64,000 nucleotides of DNA from Variovorax sp. J22P240 (GTDB taxonomy: Bacteria; Pseudomonadota; Gammaproteobacteria; Burkholderiales; Burkholderiaceae_C): the NCBI RefSeq assembly GCF_030316855.1, contig NZ_JASZYR010000001.1, forward strand, positions 806,001 to 870,000, in the 5' to 3' direction. The first letter of the stretch is position 1, and every line of letters begins with the position of its first letter. A program made the translations under genes and the position numbers. Shown piece after piece: positions 36,752 through 46,962 of the stretch. The notes under the pieces are model-generated. The model ran no database searches. It was not told the origin of the DNA and saw only the letters and a program-made list of their open reading frames with translations.

Positions 36752-38065
36752 TCAAGCCGCTGTCGAAAACCGCACGGTGACGCGCAGTCCGCCGAGGCTC
36801 GCCGACCGATCCAGCGAAAGCGTCGCACCATGCAAGTCGGCAATCGACTTGACGATCGCAAGGCCGAGACCGCTGCCCGGCGCCTGCGGTTCGCCGGAAC
36901 GGTAGAAGCGGTCGAGCACGCGTTCGCGCTCACCGGCCGGAAGGCCCGGACCGCTGTCGTCCACGCTGAGTTCGACCGCGTCCGTGCGCGCAGCGATCTC
37001 GACGTCGACACGTCCGCCGTCAGGCGAATATTTCACAGCGTTGTCGAGCAGGTTGCGCAGCAGCGTGCGAAGTGCCTCGGCCTGGCCCGGAACCTTGACG
37101 GGATCGGCCCTGACGACGCCGATATCGATCATGCGAGCCTGCGCGGTAGAAACGACGTCGGAAATCGCGAGCCGCGCCACTTCCGACAGGCTCACCGACT
37201 CCCGCCGGGCGCCGGCCAGGGCGCTGCCCTCGTGACGCGCAAGAGCCAACATCTGCTCGACCAGCCGGGTCGCGCGGTCGATGCCCGCAGTCAGGCGTGC
37301 GACTGCGAGTTCGCGGGTGGGCTCGTCGGTCGCACGCTGCAAACCTTGTATCTGAAGCTTGAGGGCCGCCAGCGGCGAACGCAACTCATGTGCGGCATCC
37401 GCCACGAAGTGCTTTTGTGCCTCGAACGCCCGCCGAACGCGGTCGAAAAGCAGATTGAGCTCGTGCACCAGCGGCCGCACTTCCTCGGGCAGATCGTTTT
37501 CGCTCAGCGGCGACAGGTCGTCAGCCTGCCGCGCCGCGACCTGGCTGCGCACCCGCGCCACAGGTGCAAGCGAAAAGCTCACCACCCACCAGACGACCAG
37601 CATCAGCAGCGGCGCCGCCAGCGCGATCGGACCCACGGTGCGCAACGCCAGGGTTCCTGCCATGCGGCGTCGTGCGGCCATGTCCTGCGCCACCTGAATC
37701 ACCAATGCGCCGGTCTGCAGAGAAAACACACGGTAGGTCGTGCCTCTGGCTTGGACGTTCGAAAAACCCAGCACGGCACGCTGCGGCAATGCAGCCTGCG
37801 CGGCAGATTCGAAGATGCGGATGCCGTCCAGGGTCCAGACCTGCACGATGAATTCGAAGTTCTCGTCGCCAGCGCCGATTCCGCCGACCGCCGCGCTGGG
37901 TGGCAGCCCCGCGCGCAACGAGAGCGCCATCTGCCGCATGTGGTGGTCGAAGATGTCATCGGCTTCGTTGAGCACGGTGCGATAGGCGACGAAGGCCTGC
38001 GTACCCGCCGCGAGAACGATGGCCGCCAGCAGGAACCACAGCAGGCGCGCGCGAAGCGACTTCAT
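36752..38065 (-). CDS. two-component sensor histidine kinase
   Basis: 437-aa inner-membrane kinase of the QseC/TctE type. Two membrane segments (about 8-28 and 145-165) enclose a periplasmic sensor region. HAMP follows (about 166-218). The phosphorylated His226 is in ADAAHELRSPLAALK, and the ATPase domain has LLRNLLDNAVKYSP, DDSGPGLP and GSGLGLAIVKSIADLH. The start overlaps the upstream response regulator stop by 4 bases. The signal is unknown. It precedes an HtrA protease. Confidence 0.94.
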   Translation of the reverse strand: MKSLRARLLWFLLAAIVLAAGTQAFVAYRTVLNEADDIFDHHMRQMALSLRAGLPPSAAVGGIGAGDENFEFIVQVWTLDGIRIFESAAQAALPQRAVLGFSNVQARGTTYRVFSLQTGALVIQVAQDMAARRRMAGTLALRTVGPIALAAPLLMLVVWWVVSFSLAPVARVRSQVAARQADDLSPLSENDLPEEVRPLVHELNLLFDRVRRAFEAQKHFVADAAHELRSPLAALKLQIQGLQRATDEPTRELAVARLTAGIDRATRLVEQMLALARHEGSALAGARRESVSLSEVARLAISDVVSTAQARMIDIGVVRADPVKVPGQAEALRTLLRNLLDNAVKYSPDGGRVDVEIAARTDAVELSVDDSGPGLPAGERERVLDRFYRSGEPQAPGSGLGLAIVKSIADLHGATLSLDRSASLGGLRVTVRFSTAA

Positions 38066-38721
38066 TCCTTGGGCACCATGTAGCCGACCCCGCGCACGTT
38101 GCGAATCAGGTCCGCGCCCAGCTTCTTGCGCAGTCCGTGGACGTAGACCTCGACGGCATTGCTGCTGATCTCGTCCTTCCAGCTATAGAGCTTTTCCTCG
38201 AGTTGCGCGCGTGACAACACCATGCCGGGACGGGCCAGGAGCGGCTCGAGCACCGCCCATTCGCGCGCGGACAGCATGACCGGCTGGCCCCCCACGGTGA
38301 CTTCACGCGTCGCAGGGTTCACGCTGACACCCATGTGCTCGTAGACCGGCTCCGCCCGGCCGGACGCCCGTCGCAGCAGTGCCCGGATGCGAGCCAGAAG
38401 TTCGTCGAGGTCATAAGGCTTCAGAACGTAGTCGTCCGCACCGGCGTCCAGGCCCTCAATGCGTTGCTGCACCGAGTCGCGCGCCGTGGCGATCAACACC
38501 GGCATGCGCTGCTTGCGGGCCCGCAGGGAGCGCAAGACCTCGAGTCCATCGCGGCGGGGCACCCCGAGGTCCAGCACGACCAGGTCGTATTGCTGCGCCC
38601 GAAGCGCCGAGTCGGCCGCGTCGCCGTCCTTGACCCAGTCGACCGCGTACTGTTCGGCACGCAGCAGATCGAGCACGGTCTCGCCGATCATCACATCGTC
38701 TTCCAACAGAAGCAGTCTCAT
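38062..38721 (-). CDS. OmpR-family response regulator
   Basis: 219-aa regulator with receiver acidic pair at 8-9, phospho-acceptor D51 (LVVLDLGVPRRDG), K100 region (VLKPYDLDEL) and a C-terminal winged helix (about 125-219; SARE, SNAVEVYVHGLRKKLG, IRNVRGVGYMV). It heads the operon with the sensor kinase (4-base overlap) and the HtrA protease. QseB/TctD-like by the closeness of motifs; the exact orthologue is not clear, so no symbol is given. Confidence 0.95.
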   Translation of the reverse strand: MRLLLLEDDVMIGETVLDLLRAEQYAVDWVKDGDAADSALRAQQYDLVVLDLGVPRRDGLEVLRSLRARKQRMPVLIATARDSVQQRIEGLDAGADDYVLKPYDLDELLARIRALLRRASGRAEPVYEHMGVSVNPATREVTVGGQPVMLSAREWAVLEPLLARPGMVLSRAQLEEKLYSWKDEISSNAVEVYVHGLRKKLGADLIRNVRGVGYMVPKE

Positions 38722-38780
38722 CGTTCATTCGTCCGTGAAGCGATCTTCGAGATGGTAGCGACGATGAAGTTCACTGGCAC

Positions 38781-39551
38781 CTACAGGAGCGCCCTCACCT
38801 CGCGCGCGGCCTCGAAAAGCAGCGGCAGCATGTCGCGCCGCACCACCTCCTCCTGATAACGCCCGCCGGACAGCACCACGTTGAGCGCGGCCACCGTGCG
38901 GCCCTGCATGTCGCGCAGCGGCACTGCGAGGGCCTGCACGCCGAGTTCGTGCTCTTCGCTGGCAAAGCAGAAGTCGTCCTTGCGCGCCTGGGCAATGTGC
39001 TGCCGCAATACGCGCGCCTGCGTGATGGTACGAGGTGTGAGGCGCGGGAGGCTGCGCCCCTTGAGCCATTCCGTGAGCTTGGCGGCGCTCATCGCTGCAA
39101 GCAGGACGCGCCCGGTCGACGTTGCATGGGCGGGCAGGCGCGCGCCGAGGTGCAGGCCGTAGGCCAGCACCCGTGTCGGCGCGCCGTAGTTGCCGCTGCG
39201 CGCGACGATGACCACTTCCTCCCCGTCGAGCACCACCGCGGAGAACGACTCCTGCGTTTGCGCGGCGAGGCGGTTCAATGTCGGCTGCAGCGCACGCGGC
39301 AAGCGCGACGACGCGAGATAGCTGCCCGAAAAGCGCAGCACCTTGGGCGCCATCCAGAAATAGCTGCCGTCCGTTTCGAGATAGCCGAGATGCGCCAATG
39401 TGAGCAGGTGGCGCCTGGCCGCCGCACGCGTGAGGCCCGCCCGCTCGGCGGCCAGGGTGGCGTTGAGCCGTTGGCGCTCGGTGTCGAAGCTTTCGAGCAC
39501 GGCCATTCCCTTGGCGATGCCTTCGATGAAGTCTGGTTTGGCGATGGTCAT
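38781..39551 (-). CDS. IclR-family regulator (PobR/PcaU/PcaR-like)
   Basis: 256-aa regulator with an N-terminal helix-turn-helix (about 8-70; VLESFDTERQRLNATLAAER and TRAAARRHLLTLAHLGYLE) and a ligand-binding effector domain (about 80-250; LGARLPAHATSTGRVLLAA, DDFCFASEEHELGVQALAVP). These features match the PobR/PcaR/PcaU branch, which activates aromatic acid genes on binding 4-hydroxybenzoate or protocatechuate. It is divergent from pobA with a three-motif operator between. PobR is the expected role. The minus-strand gene downstream (response regulator) is 59 bases away and unrelated. Confidence 0.9.
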   Translation of the reverse strand: MTIAKPDFIEGIAKGMAVLESFDTERQRLNATLAAERAGLTRAAARRHLLTLAHLGYLETDGSYFWMAPKVLRFSGSYLASSRLPRALQPTLNRLAAQTQESFSAVVLDGEEVVIVARSGNYGAPTRVLAYGLHLGARLPAHATSTGRVLLAAMSAAKLTEWLKGRSLPRLTPRTITQARVLRQHIAQARKDDFCFASEEHELGVQALAVPLRDMQGRTVAALNVVLSGGRYQEEVVRRDMLPLLFEAAREVRALL

Positions 39552-39553
39552 GA

Positions 39554-40855
<1,302 letters not shown>

Positions 40856-40866
40856 GCGTCGGCGGC

Positions 40867-43197
40867 TCAGGCCGCCGATGCCATCAACTGCCAGACGCGT
40901 GCCGGCGTCAAAGGCATGTCCAGATGCGGCGTGCGGTCGGCCAGGCCGTTGCGTGCCAGTGCGTCCGCCACCGCGTTGACGATGGCCGGCGTGGCGCCAA
41001 TGGTCCCGAGTTCGCCCACGCCCTTGACGCCCAGCGGGTTGTTCTTGCAGGGCGTGGACTCGTCCATCTCCATGCGAAACATCGAGGCAATGATGTCCGA
41101 GCGCGGCGCGGCGTAGTCCATGAGGCTCCCGGTCAGCGGCTGCCCGGTTTCGGTGTCGTACACCACGCGCTCGTAGAGCGCCTGCCCGATGCCCTGCACG
41201 GCACCGCCTTCAAGCTGGCCGCGCACGATCATCGGATTGACCACCCGTCCCACGTCGTTGACCGAGGCGTAGCTGACCACGCTGATGTCGCCCGTCGGCG
41301 GATCGACCTCGACTTCCGTGATGTGGCAACCGTTCGGCCAAGTCGGGCCCGACACCGTACTCGTCGAATCCACGAAGATCTGGCGTTCGGGCTGGTGCCC
41401 CGCCAGGGTGAACAGGTCGAGTTGCAGATCGGTGCCCGCCACCTTGAACACGCCCGCCGAGTATTCGATGTCCGCAGCCGACACTTCGAGTTCCTTCGCT
41501 GCGAGTTCCTTCGCCTTGTCGATGGTCCGCTCCGCTCCCACCCGCACCGCCGAGCCGCCGGTAAAGAGCGAGCGGGATCCTGCGCTACCGAAGCCGTCGC
41601 CGCGATCGGTGTCGCCCATCACGATGCGCACTTTCTCGATCGGCACGCCAAAGGCGTCGACCACCAGTTGCGCGAGGGTGGTCGCAATGCCCTGCCCCAT
41701 CGCGTTGACGGCGGAAAACACTTCGATGATGCCGTCGGCCTGGACGGCAACGGTCACTCTCTCCTCGAACACGTTGCCGCCGGTCCATTCGAGGAAAGTC
41801 GCGATGCCCAGGCCACGCATCCGCCCTTGGCGTTTCGATTCAGCCGCGCGTTTGTCGAAACCCTGCCAATCGGCCAGGGCCAGCGCCTGGGTCATCACCG
41901 ATTCGAACTGGCCCGTGTCGTAGGTCTGCTGCATCGGATTGGTATAGGGCATCTGCTCCGGCCGGATGAAGTTGCGCCGGCGCAGTTCGATGCGGTCGAT
42001 GCCGATCTGGCGCGCGGCCTCGTCCATCAGGCGCTCGATCGTGTAGATCGCCTCCGGACGGCCAGCGCCGCGATAGGCGCCGGTGGGGGCCGTGTTGGTC
42101 AGCACCGCCAGGAAATGGAAGTCGATGGTCTGGATGTCGTAGACGCTGGTCTGCACCCAGGGGCCGATAAGAAGCTGGATCGCGACGCCGGTGCCGGTGG
42201 CGTAGGCGCCGACGTTGGCGTGCGTCTTGATGCGCAGCCCCAGGATCTTGCCATTCGCGTCGAGCGCCAGTTCGGCGCGGGCCTCGATGTCCCGTCCATG
42301 GGAGGTCGCGAGAAACTCCTCGCTGCGGTCAGCCACCCATTTCACCGGGCGCCGGAGCGCGCGCGCTGCAAAGGCGACGGCAATGTCTTCCGGATAGGCG
42401 CCGGTCTTCATGCCGAAGCCGCCGCCGACGTCACCCACGACCACGCGCACCTTTTCCTTGGGCAGGCCGATCGCGTCGCAAATCGAGTCGCGAACGCCCG
42501 AAGGCATCTGCGTGCTCATGCGGATCGTGATCCGATCCGAATCGGCATCGAAGTCGGCCAGCACCGTTCGAGGCTCGATGGTGAGGGCGACCACCCGTTG
42601 GTTGACCACGTCAAGCGCGACCACATGGCTCGCCTTAGCAAAGGCCGCTGCCGTCGCTTCGCTGCTGCCGTGCCGCATTTCGGCGGCGATGTTGCCTGTG
42701 GCTTCATCGCAGATCAGGGGCGCACCGTCGGCAGTCGCGCTGGCCAGGTCGACCACCATCGGCAGCTCTTCATAGTCCACCACGACGGCTTCGGCCGCGT
42801 CGCGCGCTTGCCGCTGGGTTTCTGCGACCACGACCGCGACCGGCTCGCCAACGAAGCGCGCCCGTTCGAGCGCCAGCGCTCGCCGTGCCGGCGTGGCGCA
42901 GTCTGTACCGTCTGCCCGCCTGAACCCCGCCGCGCCGGGCATTGGCTTGACGCCCGCCGTTGCCAGATCGGCACCCGTGAAGACGCCCAGCACGCCAGGC
43001 ATAGCCGCGGCCGAGGTGGTGTCGACCGAAACCAGTCGCGCATGGGGATAGGGGGAACGCACGAAGCTCAGCCAGGCTTGTCCTGGCAACGAGACGTCGT
43101 CGGTGTAGCGGCCGGTTCCGTTGAGGAGGTTCTCGTCTTCCAGCCGCCTGACGGCCTGGCCGCTGCCAAAGCGCATGGGATTCGTATCTGTGGTCAC
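40867..43197 (-). CDS. CoxL-like molybdenum hydroxylase large subunit (xanthine dehydrogenase family)
   Basis: 776-aa molybdopterin-binding subunit. The GTG at 43197 (after AAAGAGG) gives the family-like start MTTDTNPMRFGSGQAVRRLE; an earlier TTG frame is open. The active-site loop AYRGAGR at residues 374-380 is the form II type (not the CO-dehydrogenase form I loop), so it is an aldehyde/aromatic hydroxylase rather than a CO oxidiser. The first domain (to about 130) and the C-terminal GVKGVGELGT with the catalytic Glu are intact. No medium (FAD) or small (FeS) subunit gene lies beside it. It converges with pobA, 11 bases apart. Confidence 0.9.
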   Translation of the reverse strand: MTTDTNPMRFGSGQAVRRLEDENLLNGTGRYTDDVSLPGQAWLSFVRSPYPHARLVSVDTTSAAAMPGVLGVFTGADLATAGVKPMPGAAGFRRADGTDCATPARRALALERARFVGEPVAVVVAETQRQARDAAEAVVVDYEELPMVVDLASATADGAPLICDEATGNIAAEMRHGSSEATAAAFAKASHVVALDVVNQRVVALTIEPRTVLADFDADSDRITIRMSTQMPSGVRDSICDAIGLPKEKVRVVVGDVGGGFGMKTGAYPEDIAVAFAARALRRPVKWVADRSEEFLATSHGRDIEARAELALDANGKILGLRIKTHANVGAYATGTGVAIQLLIGPWVQTSVYDIQTIDFHFLAVLTNTAPTGAYRGAGRPEAIYTIERLMDEAARQIGIDRIELRRRNFIRPEQMPYTNPMQQTYDTGQFESVMTQALALADWQGFDKRAAESKRQGRMRGLGIATFLEWTGGNVFEERVTVAVQADGIIEVFSAVNAMGQGIATTLAQLVVDAFGVPIEKVRIVMGDTDRGDGFGSAGSRSLFTGGSAVRVGAERTIDKAKELAAKELEVSAADIEYSAGVFKVAGTDLQLDLFTLAGHQPERQIFVDSTSTVSGPTWPNGCHITEVEVDPPTGDISVVSYASVNDVGRVVNPMIVRGQLEGGAVQGIGQALYERVVYDTETGQPLTGSLMDYAAPRSDIIASMFRMEMDESTPCKNNPLGVKGVGELGTIGATPAIVNAVADALARNGLADRTPHLDMPLTPARVWQLMASAA

Positions 43198-43313
43198 CGT
43201 GGTCCTCTTTGTCTGGAGCAGTTGTTGCGGGCGCAAGAACAACTATATGGGGCTTCGGGAACATTCGGCGCGCGACGCCATCGCAGAAGCTGAAGCCGTG
43301 TATACATCCAATC

Positions 43314-44066
43314 ATGCAACTACCCTGGCTCGATCCCGGCGACCCGCTGCCCGACGCTGCCTCCGCATGGGGAGATTCGGACCCCGTGCCCGGTCTGCTG
43401 GCCGCCGGCGGCGGACTCGACGTCGCCAGTCTTCTGCAAGCCTACAGCAACTGCATTTTCCCGTGGTTCAGCGAAGGCCAGCCGATTCTCTGGTGGAGTC
43501 CGGATCCCCGGATGGTCCTCGACGTGAGCCGGTTCAGGCTGCATCGGTCGCTGCGCAAGACGCTGGCGCGATTCCGTTCCACCCAACGATGCGAGATCCG
43601 CATCGACCACGGATTCGAAGCGGTGATCTCCGCTTGCTCCCAGGCCCCTCGCATGGGCCAGACCGGCACCTGGATCCTTCCAGAGATGGTGCGCGCCTAT
43701 ACAGCCCTGCACCGCGCCGGCCATGCACACAGCGTCGAGACCTGGATCGACGGTGAACTTGCGGGAGGTCTCTATTGCGTATCGATTGGGCATGCCGTCT
43801 TCGGCGAGTCGATGTTCGCGCGCCGAGCGGATGCGTCCAAGATCGCGCTGGCGGCGCTCGTCTGCTTCTGCCGCCGACACGGCATCACCATGATCGATTG
43901 CCAACAGAACACCGCCCATCTCGCCAGCCTTGGTGCCCGGGAAATGCCACGGGAACGTCTGGTGTCGCACGTTGCCCACGCACGCCTGAAGACGAGCCCT
44001 GCATGGCGCTTCGACCTCGTATACTGGAACGAACTCCTGTCTGCGCGACTCTCTTCAACGACGTGA
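43314..44066 (+). CDS. aat: leucyl/phenylalanyl-tRNA--protein transferase
   Basis: 250-aa enzyme that adds Leu or Phe from tRNA to N-terminal Lys/Arg of proteins, marking them for the ClpS-ClpA pathway. Family marks in order: [19 protein letters not shown] (about 29), [20 protein letters not shown] (about 49), [20 protein letters not shown] (about 150), and [20 protein letters not shown] (about 190). The ATG at 43314 puts the family start next to it; no clear ribosome site. It overlaps bpt by 4 bases (GTGA), which gives a two-gene N-end-rule operon. Confidence 0.95.
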   Translation: MQLPWLDPGDPLPDAASAWGDSDPVPGLLAAGGGLDVASLLQAYSNCIFPWFSEGQPILWWSPDPRMVLDVSRFRLHRSLRKTLARFRSTQRCEIRIDHGFEAVISACSQAPRMGQTGTWILPEMVRAYTALHRAGHAHSVETWIDGELAGGLYCVSIGHAVFGESMFARRADASKIALAALVCFCRRHGITMIDCQQNTAHLASLGAREMPRERLVSHVAHARLKTSPAWRFDLVYWNELLSARLSSTT

Positions 44067-44812
44067 CGCACCTCAAGGATCTCCCGCTCCACACGCTGCA
44101 GTTCTACGCGACAGCACCCTATCCGTGCAGCTACCTGCCGGACCGGCAGGCGCGCTCGCAGGTCGCCACGCCCAGTCACCTGATTCACAACGACGCCTAC
44201 TCGGACCTCGTTCTGAGCGGGTTTCGACGCAGCGGCATGTTCACCTACCGGCCGTATTGCGACGGTTGCAGCGCCTGCGTCCCGCTGCGAGTGCTCGCGA
44301 ACGACTTTCGGCCCAATCGCAGCCAGCGCCGCGCACTGGCGCGCCACTCCAACCTCCAGGCGCGGGTCTTGAAGCTCTGCTTCGTGCCCGAGCACTACCA
44401 GTTGTACCTGCGCTATCAGAATGGCAGGCACGCGGGCGGCGGCATGGACCATGACAGCATCGACCAATACACCCAGTTTCTGCTCCAGAGCCGGGTCAAT
44501 TCCCGCCTCGTGGAGTTTCGCGAAACGCAGTCGGACGGCAGCGCCGGCGCCTTGAAGATGGTGTCCATCCTGGATGTGCTGAATGACGGTCTCTCGGCGG
44601 TCTACACCTTCTACGAACCCGAGGTCGGCGCGGGTTATGGGAATTTCAGCGTGCTGTGGCAGATCGAACAGGCCCGCAAGCTCCAGCTACCCCATGTCTA
44701 CCTCGGCTACTGGATCGAGGGCAGCGCCAAGATGAACTACAAGGCCCGATACACGCCGCACGAGGTGCTGATCGATGGCCAATGGCAACCGCCAAGCCAT
44801 TTCACCAAGTAA
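44063..44812 (+). CDS. bpt: arginyl/leucyl-tRNA--protein transferase
   Basis: 249-aa enzyme of the bacterial protein transferase (Bpt) family that adds an amino acid, Leu in characterised cases, to N-terminal Asp/Glu. The Cys-rich N-terminal ATE motif is present ([30 protein letters not shown]), and [20 protein letters not shown] with [16 protein letters not shown] lies near the C-terminus. The GTG at 44063 overlaps the aat stop as GTGA, so both are co-translated. Together with aat this forms the N-degron entry pathway. The 29-base gap to the IclR gene leaves little room for an independent promoter there. Confidence 0.94.
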   Translation: MTHLKDLPLHTLQFYATAPYPCSYLPDRQARSQVATPSHLIHNDAYSDLVLSGFRRSGMFTYRPYCDGCSACVPLRVLANDFRPNRSQRRALARHSNLQARVLKLCFVPEHYQLYLRYQNGRHAGGGMDHDSIDQYTQFLLQSRVNSRLVEFRETQSDGSAGALKMVSILDVLNDGLSAVYTFYEPEVGAGYGNFSVLWQIEQARKLQLPHVYLGYWIEGSAKMNYKARYTPHEVLIDGQWQPPSHFTK

Positions 44813-44841
44813 AATCGCGACCGGTCAAAACCGCGTTGCAC

Positions 44842-45636
44842 ATGAGAAAACCCCAATCCGACGTTCCCGCCACGCCTGTCATCCAGGTCATCGAGCGGAT
44901 GTTTTCGCTGATCGACGTCCTCGCGTCGCGTGAGGAAGCGATTTCCCTCAAGGAGATCAGCGAGAAAACGGGGCTGCACCCGTCCACCACCCATCGCATC
45001 CTGAACGACCTCGCCGTAGGCCGTTTCGTCGATCGTCCCGAGGCGGGCAGCTACCGGCTTGGCATGCGCTTGCTGGAGCTGGGCAATCTGGTCAAGGGGC
45101 GGCTCAATGTGCGCGACGCCGCGATGACGCCGATGCGCGAGTTGCACAAGCTCACGCAGCAGCCCGTGAACCTCAGCATGCGGCAGGGTGACGAGATCGT
45201 CTATATCGAGCGGGCGTACAGCGAGCGCTCGGGCATGCAGGTGGTGCGCGCCATTGGCGGACGGGCGCCCTTGCATCTCACGTCGACAGGCAAACTGTTC
45301 CTCGCCGTGGACGAGCCCCAACGCGTGCGCAGCTACGCCACGCGAACCGGCCTGGCCGGCCACACGCGCAACAGCATCACGCAACTGCCGGCCTTGGAGC
45401 GCGAGCTCTCCAAGGCACGCCAGTACGGCATCGCGCGCGACAACGAGGAACTCGAACTCGGCGTGCGTTGCATGGCAGCCGGGATCTACGACGACCAGGG
45501 CAAGCTCGTTGCCGGCCTGTCGATCTCTGCGCCGGCAGACCGCCTGGACGACGGGTGGCTGCCCAAGCTGCAAGCCACCGCCAATGAGATCTCGAGCGCC
45601 TTGGGCTACAAAGCAAGCACGCCAACGGCAGCCTGA
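44842..45636 (+). CDS. IclR-family transcriptional regulator
   Basis: 264-aa regulator. The N-terminal helix-turn-helix (about 15-75) shows MFSLIDVLASREEAISLKEI and GLHPSTTHRILNDLA; the effector domain (about 90-250) shows HLTSTGKLFLA and DNEELELGVRCMAAGIYDDQ. The ATG at 44842 is selected; the longer frame upstream overlaps bpt. Target and ligand are unknown. It is only 29 bases beyond bpt and on the same strand, so it may be cotranscribed. It converges with pbpG, with a small hairpin at 45649-45665 between. Confidence 0.9.
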   Translation: MRKPQSDVPATPVIQVIERMFSLIDVLASREEAISLKEISEKTGLHPSTTHRILNDLAVGRFVDRPEAGSYRLGMRLLELGNLVKGRLNVRDAAMTPMRELHKLTQQPVNLSMRQGDEIVYIERAYSERSGMQVVRAIGGRAPLHLTSTGKLFLAVDEPQRVRSYATRTGLAGHTRNSITQLPALERELSKARQYGIARDNEELELGVRCMAAGIYDDQGKLVAGLSISAPADRLDDGWLPKLQATANEISSALGYKASTPTAA

Positions 45637-45690
45637 TTGGCCAACCGGCCCTCGTCGGGCGAGGGATGTGAGACGGAGAAGCTGGCTTCC

Positions 45691-46845
45691 TCAGCCAGCG
45701 ATATGCGCCGCGACGCTCTGCTGCGCAGCCGGGCTCAGCATGTGATTGGCTTCGACCCAGCGACGCACGCGCTCCGCGTCGCCGATGCGGCTGAGCTTGC
45801 CGGCCGAATCGAGAAACACCATGATCAGCTTGCGCCCGGCGATCTTCGCTTGCATCACCAAACACTGACCTGCCTCCGAGATGTAGCCGGTCTTCTGAAC
45901 GCCGATGTCCCAGTCAGGACTCTTGACGAGTCGGTTCGTCGTGTTGAACTGCAGAACGCGGTTGCCGACTTCGACTTGGTATTCAGGTGACGTGGAAAGC
46001 TGGCGCACGGTGGCATCGGCGTAAGCGGCATTCACCAGCAAGGCGAGATCCTGAGCGCTGGACTGATTGCGACTCGACAGGCCCGTCGGCTCTACATAGC
46101 GGGTGTCCTTCATGCCGAGCATCCTGGCCTTGGCATTCATGACGCTCACGAACGTGGCCAAGCCACCCGGATAGGTGCGTCCCAGTGCATGTGCAGCACG
46201 GTTCTCGCTGGACATGAGCGCCAGGTGCAGCAATTCGCCGCGCGGCAAGGTCGAGCCCACGGTCAGCCGCGAGCGACTCCCCTTCTCGGTATCGACGTCG
46301 TCCTGCGTGATGGTGATCAGTTCGTCAGAGGGCAACTTTGCCTCGCTGATGAGCAGACCGGTCATGAGCTTGGTCAGGGAGGCGATCGGCAGAACGGCAT
46401 GATCGTTCTTGCTGAAGAGCACCTCATGGGTGTCCTGGTCGATCACGAGGGCCACGCTGGACTTCAGATCCAGGGCATCTTCGGTGCCATGCAGCCCGGC
46501 CAACTGGCCGAAGGACTGGCGGGCGGGCATTTCTGCAACACGGACGACCGATCGGCGTTGCACGGCAACCACGGTCTTGCCGTTCTTCTGGCGGATCGAA
46601 GCCACCACATTGCGACCACCGCGAACGACCCGTTCACTTTTGTCCGCCGAAGCAACACTGCGAGATGGAACGGCTGCCGTCTTCCGCTTGCCGTCGGCGC
46701 TGACCGCTGCCTTCTTGGCAGGCTCTTTCTTCGCCGCGAAGGCCGAGGGCAACAAAAACGCCGTGGCGCAGAGCGCGACGGCGATGAGACGAAATGCGGG
46801 AAGAAACCGCTGGCTGGAAACTCGATTGAAACGGGCTTCAGGCAT
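45691..46845 (-). CDS. pbpG: D-alanyl-D-alanine endopeptidase (PBP7-like)
   Basis: 384-aa periplasmic low-molecular-weight penicillin-binding protein that cuts D,D-cross-links of peptidoglycan. After an export signal (cleavage near AFAA at 38) and a basic Lys/Ala-rich region (about 40-110), the catalytic motifs are intact: S156-L-T-K159, S213-E-N215 and K318-T-G. The sequence SLTKLM follows the nucleophile as in the PBP7 branch, and it lacks the C-terminal anchor helix of PBP5/6. A promoter with TTGCGT and TAAACT sits 35-65 bases upstream. Monocistronic. Confidence 0.94.
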   Translation of the reverse strand: MPEARFNRVSSQRFLPAFRLIAVALCATAFLLPSAFAAKKEPAKKAAVSADGKRKTAAVPSRSVASADKSERVVRGGRNVVASIRQKNGKTVVAVQRRSVVRVAEMPARQSFGQLAGLHGTEDALDLKSSVALVIDQDTHEVLFSKNDHAVLPIASLTKLMTGLLISEAKLPSDELITITQDDVDTEKGSRSRLTVGSTLPRGELLHLALMSSENRAAHALGRTYPGGLATFVSVMNAKARMLGMKDTRYVEPTGLSSRNQSSAQDLALLVNAAYADATVRQLSTSPEYQVEVGNRVLQFNTTNRLVKSPDWDIGVQKTGYISEAGQCLVMQAKIAGRKLIMVFLDSAGKLSRIGDAERVRRWVEANHMLSPAAQQSVAAHIAG

Positions 46846-46880
46846 TAAGAATTCTCCAGCGGCGACGTAAGGGAAGCCGC

Positions 46881-46909
46881 AAGTTTATCGAAATCGAAAA
46901 AGACACGCA
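46881..46909 (-). promoter_or_regulatory. candidate sigma-70 promoter for pbpG
   Basis: On the minus strand TTGCGT (46904-46909) and TAAACT (46881-46886) are separated by 17 bases, four of six matches each to the sigma-70 consensus. The ATG of pbpG is 35 bases below the -10. The sequence is notably AT-rich for this genome. Predicted only. Confidence 0.45.
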
Positions 46910-46962
46910 ATATCAGTTAGTTGCATCCTTTTCTTCAATCGAAAGCAAGGATCCCGCGAAAC

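Noticed and set aside
45649..45665. Small hairpin (CCCTCG-TCGGG-CGAGGG) between convergent IclR and pbpG genes
   Set aside because: Stem of six without a U-tail; may reduce read-through but is not a supported terminator.
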